Part shown: one piece after another, positions 5,265 to 8,913 of the stretch
Numbering within the stretch: the first letter of the stretch is position 1
Layout: each line of letters begins with the position of its first letter
From: JBJKRW01 sp046704445
GTDB lineage: Bacteria; Patescibacteriota; Microgenomatia; UBA1406; GWC2-37-13
DNA length: 8,913 nucleotides
Assembly (NCBI GenBank): GCA_046704445.1
Contig: JBJKRW010000083.1
Span: 1 to 8,913, forward strand
Reading direction: 5' to 3'
Translations under genes and position numbers: made by a program
The notes under the pieces: generated by a model
Told to the model about the DNA's origin: nothing
The model's database searches: none
Seen by the model: the letters and a program-made list of their open reading frames with translations, nothing else

Positions 5265-6323
5265 ATGAATAGCAGAAAAATATTTATTCTTACACTCGTC
5301 GGTATATTGGCTGCTTCGGTCTTGCTTCTTTCGCAAAACGCATACGCACAGACCGATCAAACAGTAGTAAAAAACGAATTAAACAGAATTTGTTTACAGG
5401 GAACAGGAGATACAACTTTGAAACAGACGACTGTTACCAAGCCGGCTCAAAATGTGGACGTGCAGGTCGGCGGCGGAGGATTCGGAAATGCAGGTGATGT
5501 CTATGTTGCATTGTGTTTGTCGGGGCCGGACAAAACCGTGTGTAGCACGGGCGATCCGGCTTTGGATAATGAGATATTCGGAGCGGATTTTACTCTGGAC
5601 ATTAAAAATATAACCGCATCTGGGGGAACCTGGGGAAGTACGGTTTACGACGCACAAAATACCGGGAATCTCTCTGTTCAAATATCCCCGAATAAAATCG
5701 TTCCGTCAGGCGGTACGATTTCGACCAACGTACACATAAACAACGCACTAGGACATTTTGTGTATCCGTTTTACGGATTCTATCAGGCACCTGCAGTGAC
5801 CGAAGCAACCGGAACCGGAGGACAGAAACAAGGAACGTTTACCTTTGAAGGAGCGGACAAGAATTGTGTGACTATCCTCTGGGATCCGTACGGAAGGGTT
5901 TTTGACAGCAGGAGCCTTGAACCGATTCCCAATATACAGGTTAAGGCGCTTACCGGCATATCGCCCGTCGAGAAACTTGCGCAGATTTTCGGTAATCCGC
6001 AATCTACGCTTGCAGACGGAGTATTCAATTTTCTGGTTCAGCCGGGAACATATTATCTCCGCGTGTCCAATCTTCCGTCAAAGTATTCCTTTACCGCAAC
6101 GCCGAAACTTGATCCCAATTACGCGAAGGTCTATTCAAAACAGGACGGTTCTACGTCCATCTACAAGCCCGATCAGCCGATAATCGAAGTTGCGGGAAAG
6201 CCGGAACACAGGGATATTCCGCTTGATCCCGGAACCAATCCGCCGGGGCACTATCCGGTCGTCAATATGACATCTTTCGGGTTTAATCAGATGGCGGTGG
6301 GAAACAGTATTAAATTCGGATGA
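5265..6323 (+). CDS. Exported surface-type protein with carboxypeptidase-regulatory-like domain (N-terminal part)
   Basis: This 352-residue reading frame begins with a clear Sec signal peptide: NSRK, a hydrophobic core at about 6-22, and a cleavage site after AYA (residue 28). A beta-rich Gly/Thr/Asn-containing domain covers about 60-175. A carboxypeptidase-regulatory-like (transthyretin-fold) domain covers about 203-270 and includes YGRVFDSRSLEPIPNIQVKA and DGVFNFLVQPGTYYLRV. All four cysteines (43, 84, 93, 201) are in this part. It has no membrane anchor. It stops at TGA 6321, but the same frame continues without any other stop through the next entry, which has an anchor and no signal. The two are therefore probably one 607-codon gene. 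The promoter is near-perfect. A role in the cell envelope or adhesion is inference from architecture. Confidence 0.85.
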   Translation: MNSRKIFILTLVGILAASVLLLSQNAYAQTDQTVVKNELNRICLQGTGDTTLKQTTVTKPAQNVDVQVGGGGFGNAGDVYVALCLSGPDKTVCSTGDPALDNEIFGADFTLDIKNITASGGTWGSTVYDAQNTGNLSVQISPNKIVPSGGTISTNVHINNALGHFVYPFYGFYQAPAVTEATGTGGQKQGTFTFEGADKNCVTILWDPYGRVFDSRSLEPIPNIQVKALTGISPVEKLAQIFGNPQSTLADGVFNFLVQPGTYYLRVSNLPSKYSFTATPKLDPNYAKVYSKQDGSTSIYKPDQPIIEVAGKPEHRDIPLDPGTNPPGHYPVVNMTSFGFNQMAVGNSIKFG

Positions 6324-6342
6324 AAAATTTCTCATCCTTTTT
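6318..6342 (+). terminator. Terminator-like hairpin containing the in-frame TGA
   Basis: GGATGA (6318-6323) pairs perfectly with TCATCC (6332-6337) around an 8-base loop and is followed by TTTTT (6338-6342). The TGA codon is part of the 5' arm. The 6-bp stem is short for an efficient terminator, so it may be weak or fortuitous. Confidence 0.35.
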
Positions 6343-6347
6343 CGATT

Positions 6348-7088
6348 GTGGCGTTGGTCGGAAAATCATCCAAAACGGAAATTGCGCGGGCATCCGCGGA
6401 CAAATTCGGATTCTGGAATATTACGATTCAGGATTCTTCCGTTCCGATGAACGAACCGCTGGTACTTAAGCTTATAAAAGTGGATTTGACCACGATGAAA
6501 GCCGACGAAGCACATGCAACAATAACAAATGACGTAACCTTTTATCCCATTGCGCGGAAGATAGACGGTTACGTATACCAAAACGGAAAGATCGTGCCGA
6601 ACGCCAAAGTAACCGTAACCCTTGAGGACAAAAATAAACCGTTTTATACCACTACCGCAAGCGAAAACGGATATCTCCATATTCCTTCGGACAAGCTTCC
6701 TCTTTTTCCGTACTCCTTAACGGTAAATGTTCCCGGACAGACGGCTGTTAAACAAATAACTACCGATTCATTTGCGAAAGACAATCAGACATATTTAAAC
6801 GGAAACAACATCAATCTGATGGTATCGGAAAGTGCAGCGGCAAACGAAGCGGCAAATAACGCCAACAATTCCTCGGTCAACGGACAAGCGAACAATCCGC
6901 AGAACGGTACCTCAAATCAGAATCAAAAAACCGAAGGAATCACGCAGGCCAATCCCCTTCTCGTGGTATTGATTCTTATAATTATGTTGGGTGTGGTTGC
7001 CGCGATGCTTGTCCTGTATTTGCGCAAGAAAAAAAACGCACCGTTGCCCGAAGATCCTGTTCCGCCGCGTAAAAATAAATTATCCTGA
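6348..7088 (+). CDS. C-terminal part of the surface-type protein: second regulatory-like domain and membrane anchor
   Basis: If it starts at the GTG at 6348, this part encodes 246 residues. It is in the same frame as the preceding gene, and the eight codons between the TGA and this GTG are all sense (KISHPFSI) and read smoothly into the beta-strand VALVG. The GTG, which lacks an SD and a promoter, is therefore probably not the native start. Residues 72-127 form a second carboxypeptidase-regulatory-like domain (IDGYVYQNGKIVPNAKVTV). An Asn/Ala/Gln-rich linker follows (about 161-199), then one transmembrane helix (about 203-224) and a Lys/Arg- and Pro-rich cytoplasmic tail. It has no signal peptide and no cysteine. 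A separate gene product could not be exported normally. Its end overlaps the convergent metallopeptidase gene by 9 bases. Confidence 0.7.
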   Translation: MALVGKSSKTEIARASADKFGFWNITIQDSSVPMNEPLVLKLIKVDLTTMKADEAHATITNDVTFYPIARKIDGYVYQNGKIVPNAKVTVTLEDKNKPFYTTTASENGYLHIPSDKLPLFPYSLTVNVPGQTAVKQITTDSFAKDNQTYLNGNNINLMVSESAAANEAANNANNSSVNGQANNPQNGTSNQNQKTEGITQANPLLVVLILIIMLGVVAAMLVLYLRKKKNAPLPEDPVPPRKNKLS

Positions 7089-7712
7089 TTCAATCTTTTT
7101 GGGTTTGTTGACGGAAAATTCCGCAACCCGGCTCCAGCAGTCATCCTTTGCGGTTATCCAATCTGCCAGTATTTCACAGGCAAAGTCTTCGTCGTTTCCT
7201 GAAAACTTTTGATTAAAGAGTTGTTGGACGGCATCTTCATACCGGTCCCCGTACATAAGAAGAAGCCATCCGATTAAGGACATATTTCTCTTAAAGTAAT
7301 AATGCAATATTTCGTGCACTAATATGAGAGGTAAATTTGATTGGATAATTGCCAACGCCTGAGTTTCATCTTGTGTTTTGTCGAGCGCATCCAAATATCG
7401 CGCATATATACTTCCTCCGTGAATTTTAACCACAAGGGGGTCCCAGGCATATTTTGAGCTCATTACCGCCAGAGGGGATGAGTGGTCTCCTTGTGCGTCT
7501 ACAACGAACGTCGCCCGGGAAAAATCACCGAAATTCAGATTGCCGTCACCCACTTCGGACAGCAAAGGGCGAAGAATCTGAGGATTAAGTTCGATACGGA
7601 AAGGAGCCTTTCGGAGTCTGCGAGAATATCTGATGCTCAGTTCCTGTTCGGCAACCGTTCGGTCGCAAAACATGTCATGAATAGACAGCATTACTTCTTG
7701 TGGTCTTCGCAT
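7080..7712 (-). CDS. Putative HExxH zinc metallopeptidase (gluzincin-like), soluble
   Basis: With the ATG at 7712 the protein has 210 residues. It contains HEILH at 133-137, the zinc-binding/catalytic helix of HExxH peptidases. About 43 residues later comes CEILADW (E180), which fits the third-ligand Glu of gluzincins in an ExxAD context. The family is not otherwise recognisable, and no signal peptide or membrane anchor is seen, so a cytoplasmic location is likely. The frame stays open up to a GTG at 7757, and ATGs also occur at 7721 and 7718. I prefer 7712 because a TTGACC-16-CATAAT promoter lies inside the longer version and ends 7 bases before this ATG. The gene converges with, and overlaps by 9 bases, the surface-protein gene. 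Proteolytic activity is inference from the motif. Confidence 0.65.
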   Translation of the reverse strand: MRRPQEVMLSIHDMFCDRTVAEQELSIRYSRRLRKAPFRIELNPQILRPLLSEVGDGNLNFGDFSRATFVVDAQGDHSSPLAVMSSKYAWDPLVVKIHGGSIYARYLDALDKTQDETQALAIIQSNLPLILVHEILHYYFKRNMSLIGWLLLMYGDRYEDAVQQLFNQKFSGNDEDFACEILADWITAKDDCWSRVAEFSVNKPKKIESG

Positions 7713-7719
7713 GGGCATC

Positions 7720-7747
7720 ATTATGCCAAAAAATACTATAGGGTCAA
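7720..7747 (-). promoter_or_regulatory. Promoter for the metallopeptidase-like gene
   Basis: On the minus strand TTGACC (7747-7742), a 16-base spacer and CATAAT (7725-7720) place the expected transcription start at the ATG at 7712. This again predicts a leaderless mRNA and decides the start choice. The IS30 end begins only about 28 bases upstream of the -35. Confidence 0.6.
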
Positions 7748-7774
7748 AAAGCTTCACATTTCCCGATCCCTACA

Positions 7775-7798
7775 TTCGCAGTGGAAGTGCACCACTTG
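7775..7798 (+). repeat. IS30 terminal inverted repeat, transposase 3' side
   Basis: TTCGCA, three variable bases (GTG), then GAAGTGCACCACTTG, ending 1 base before the transposase stop codon (7800-7802). It matches the opposite end in 21 of 24 positions. Confidence 0.75.
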
Positions 7799-7799
7799 C

Positions 7800-8789
7800 C
7801 TAAGAAGCTGTTAATATTCTCTCAAGCGTTTCATTTGGTGTCAAGTACCCCAAACATTTACGGGGTGTATTGTTCATGATATTTTCAATTAAGGTTAAAT
7901 CTCTTTGGGTTAAATTGTCAACGCTTGCTCCTTTTGGAATGAACTTTCTCAATCTCCCGATCGTATTCTCAACCGTCCCTTTCTCCCATGAATGATAAGG
8001 ATTACAAGCATAAACCAGCATGGTTGTTTGGTTGGTAAACTGTTCATGTTGGCTGTTTTCTGGTCCCCGGTCAATCGTCATGGTTTTACGGATCATTTGG
8101 TTTTCTTTTCTCATTTGGATAACTAATACTTTCCTTTTAGTTCCCGATTTCTGATCTTTAAGTTTTCTTAACCTTGTGATCCGGGTTTTCCTTTCGACTG
8201 TTGCGGATATTCCCGTCTCATCGGTTTTAACGGTTCCAACGTTATCTGTTTCCCAATGTCCGGCCTCTTGGCGGGTATTGGCTGTGCTTGGCCTATCTTC
8301 AATTTTCAAGGCGGTGGGCAGCCTCACCGCCTTTACCTTTCGTCCATATTTTTTCATTCTCCGTCTACGGTGAAGAGTTAGATATTTCCACAGTTTCATT
8401 CCTCGAGTATGGGATCTTTGAGAGTAGATATATCGGTAGATTGTTTCATCATCAATTGAATATCCGGGATAATCTATTGTCAGCCTTCCTGATATTTCCT
8501 CGGGACTCCAACAATATGGTTTCCTTAGATGTATCCTGACATAAAGGAATATCAGAGGATTTTTTAAGGGAGCCTGATATCTTTGGTTGCTTCCCCGTCG
8601 GATTGATTTCGCGTGAGCTTTACAGGGAATATATTGACTTCCATATCTAGCATTCCGTTTGAGTTCCCGGCTCAACGAAGTATGATTGCGTTTTAACCTT
8701 CGACCGATCTCACGAAAAGAAACTCCCTGCAATTTCCAGGCGTATATTTTTTCCCGTTCCTCCAAACTTAGATGTTGATATTTTGTCAT
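7800..8789 (-). CDS. IS30-family transposase
   Basis: This 329-residue DDE transposase catalyses cut and strand transfer of the IS. The N-terminal HTH_38-type DNA-binding domain is at about residues 5-45 (LSLEEREKIYAWKLQGVSFR). The catalytic rve-type core carries D182 (HWETDNVG), D240 (TIDRGPEN) and E274 (KGTVENTIGRLRKFIPKG), the order and context of the IS30 family. The C-terminal GYLTPNETLERIL is also typical. The frame stays open to an upstream ATG at 8816, but I choose 8789 because a strong SD (AAAGGAGGT) sits 5 bases before it and the family start is MTKYQHLSLEE. The strong SD contrasts with the SD-free host genes and fits acquisition from elsewhere. No frameshift or internal stop is present. 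Confidence 0.95.
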   Translation of the reverse strand: MTKYQHLSLEEREKIYAWKLQGVSFREIGRRLKRNHTSLSRELKRNARYGSQYIPCKAHAKSIRRGSNQRYQAPLKNPLIFLYVRIHLRKPYCWSPEEISGRLTIDYPGYSIDDETIYRYIYSQRSHTRGMKLWKYLTLHRRRRMKKYGRKVKAVRLPTALKIEDRPSTANTRQEAGHWETDNVGTVKTDETGISATVERKTRITRLRKLKDQKSGTKRKVLVIQMRKENQMIRKTMTIDRGPENSQHEQFTNQTTMLVYACNPYHSWEKGTVENTIGRLRKFIPKGASVDNLTQRDLTLIENIMNNTPRKCLGYLTPNETLERILTAS

Positions 8790-8794
8790 TGTGC

Positions 8795-8803
8795 ACCTCC
8801 TTT
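8795..8803 (-). promoter_or_regulatory. Strong Shine-Dalgarno of the transposase
   Basis: AAAGGAGGT on the minus strand, 5 bases before the ATG at 8789, decides the start. It is the only strong SD directly before a gene start in the window. Confidence 0.9.
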
Positions 8804-8824
8804 CTTGAATTACCAATTGTTACT

Positions 8825-8848
8825 CAAGTGGTGCACTTCGTTTGCGAA
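8825..8848 (-). repeat. IS30 terminal inverted repeat, transposase 5' side
   Basis: Reverse complement of the other end: CAAGTGGTGCACTTC (8825-8839), three variable bases (GTT), then TGCGAA (8843-8848). It lies about 36 bases upstream of the transposase start. Confidence 0.75.
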
Positions 8849-8913
8849 CTTAAGATTTTATCCGTGCCGTCTAGTCTCAAAAATGAACGATGTGAGAAAT
8901 ACTTTGATATACT

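Larger units (their letters stand above)
7775..8848 (-). mobile_element. IS30-family insertion sequence, apparently intact
   Basis: A single full-length transposase gene is bounded by inverted repeats. The core repeat is 15 bp, GAAGTGCACCACTTG at 7784-7798 and its reverse complement at 8825-8839. Three mismatched bases and then a further matching TTCGCA (7775-7780; TGCGAA at 8843-8848) lie outside the core, giving 21 of 24 matching positions. The element is therefore 1056 bp by the core repeats or 1074 bp by the extended ones. I see no clear 2-3 bp target duplication for either boundary. The IS lies between the metallopeptidase promoter and an unassigned 65-base flank. In that flank (8849-8913) I see no supported feature. 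Confidence 0.8.

Noticed and set aside
6318..6345. Selenocysteine insertion at TGA 6321
   Set aside because: The local hairpin pairs the TGA itself within a 6-bp stem and lacks the longer stem and spacing of bacterial SECIS elements. No selenoprotein family is recognisable here.
4305..7088. Genome-wide UGA=Gly (code 25) or UGA=Trp recoding
   Set aside because: TGA ends the GIY-YIG gene at the usual domain length with a normal overlap to the next ATG. It also ends the surface protein right after its Lys/Arg-rich tail, where the opposite strand is already coding. Trp uses TGG and Gly uses GGN throughout.
8883..8913. ATG on the plus strand open to the window end
   Set aside because: Only ten codons are visible, with no SD and no -10 element at the host-like position. 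There is too little to call a gene.

Overview
The window looks like a chromosomal segment of a Patescibacteria/CPR-type bacterium. This is an inference from gene content and style. Genes are compact, the host genes show no Shine-Dalgarno sequences, and there is a HTH-LAGLIDADG endonuclease beside a tRNA. There are also a small GIY-YIG endonuclease, a membrane-anchored DsbA-like thiol oxidoreductase and a large exported surface-type protein with carboxypeptidase-regulatory-like domains. No ribosomal marker is present, so the phylum is not proven. Stop usage (TAA, TAG and TGA all end plausible genes) argues against the UGA=Gly code of Gracilibacteria/Absconditabacteria.

Layout. Positions 1-117 hold the probable 3' end of a plus-strand membrane protein gene and its intrinsic terminator. 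Positions 208-2032 hold three tightly packed minus-strand genes: a hypothetical protein, a Nudix hydrolase, and a DsbA-family oxidoreductase. Each has its own TATAAT just upstream of the start codon. A divergent plus-strand HAD phosphatase follows at 2113-2751. From about 2830 to 4670 the DNA is visibly more A/T-rich and looks like a small accessory island. It contains a HTH-LAGLIDADG homing endonuclease whose stop codon lies inside tRNA-Ser(GGA), then the tRNA, then two consecutive hairpins, a GIY-YIG endonuclease, and a 4-base-overlapping gene of the nucleoside deoxyribosyltransferase/hydrolase superfamily. A minus-strand conserved-looking hypothetical protein (4787-5239) shares a bidirectional promoter with a 607-codon reading frame for an exported, C-terminally anchored protein (5265-7088). 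That frame is cut by one in-frame TGA at 6321, which itself lies in a terminator-like hairpin. A minus-strand HExxH metallopeptidase-like gene overlaps its tail. An apparently intact IS30-family insertion sequence (about 7775-8848) sits directly upstream of the metallopeptidase promoter.

Two themes connect the window. First, host genes have a -10 element 6-12 bases before the start codon and no ribosome-binding site, implying leaderless or nearly leaderless mRNAs, whereas the IS30 transposase has a strong SD. Second, the tRNA-Ser is flanked on both sides by endonucleases of unrelated families, which makes the island the best candidate for an unusual mobile or homing system. The DsbA-like enzyme could form disulfides in exported proteins such as the surface protein, whose only four cysteines all lie in its N-terminal exported half.
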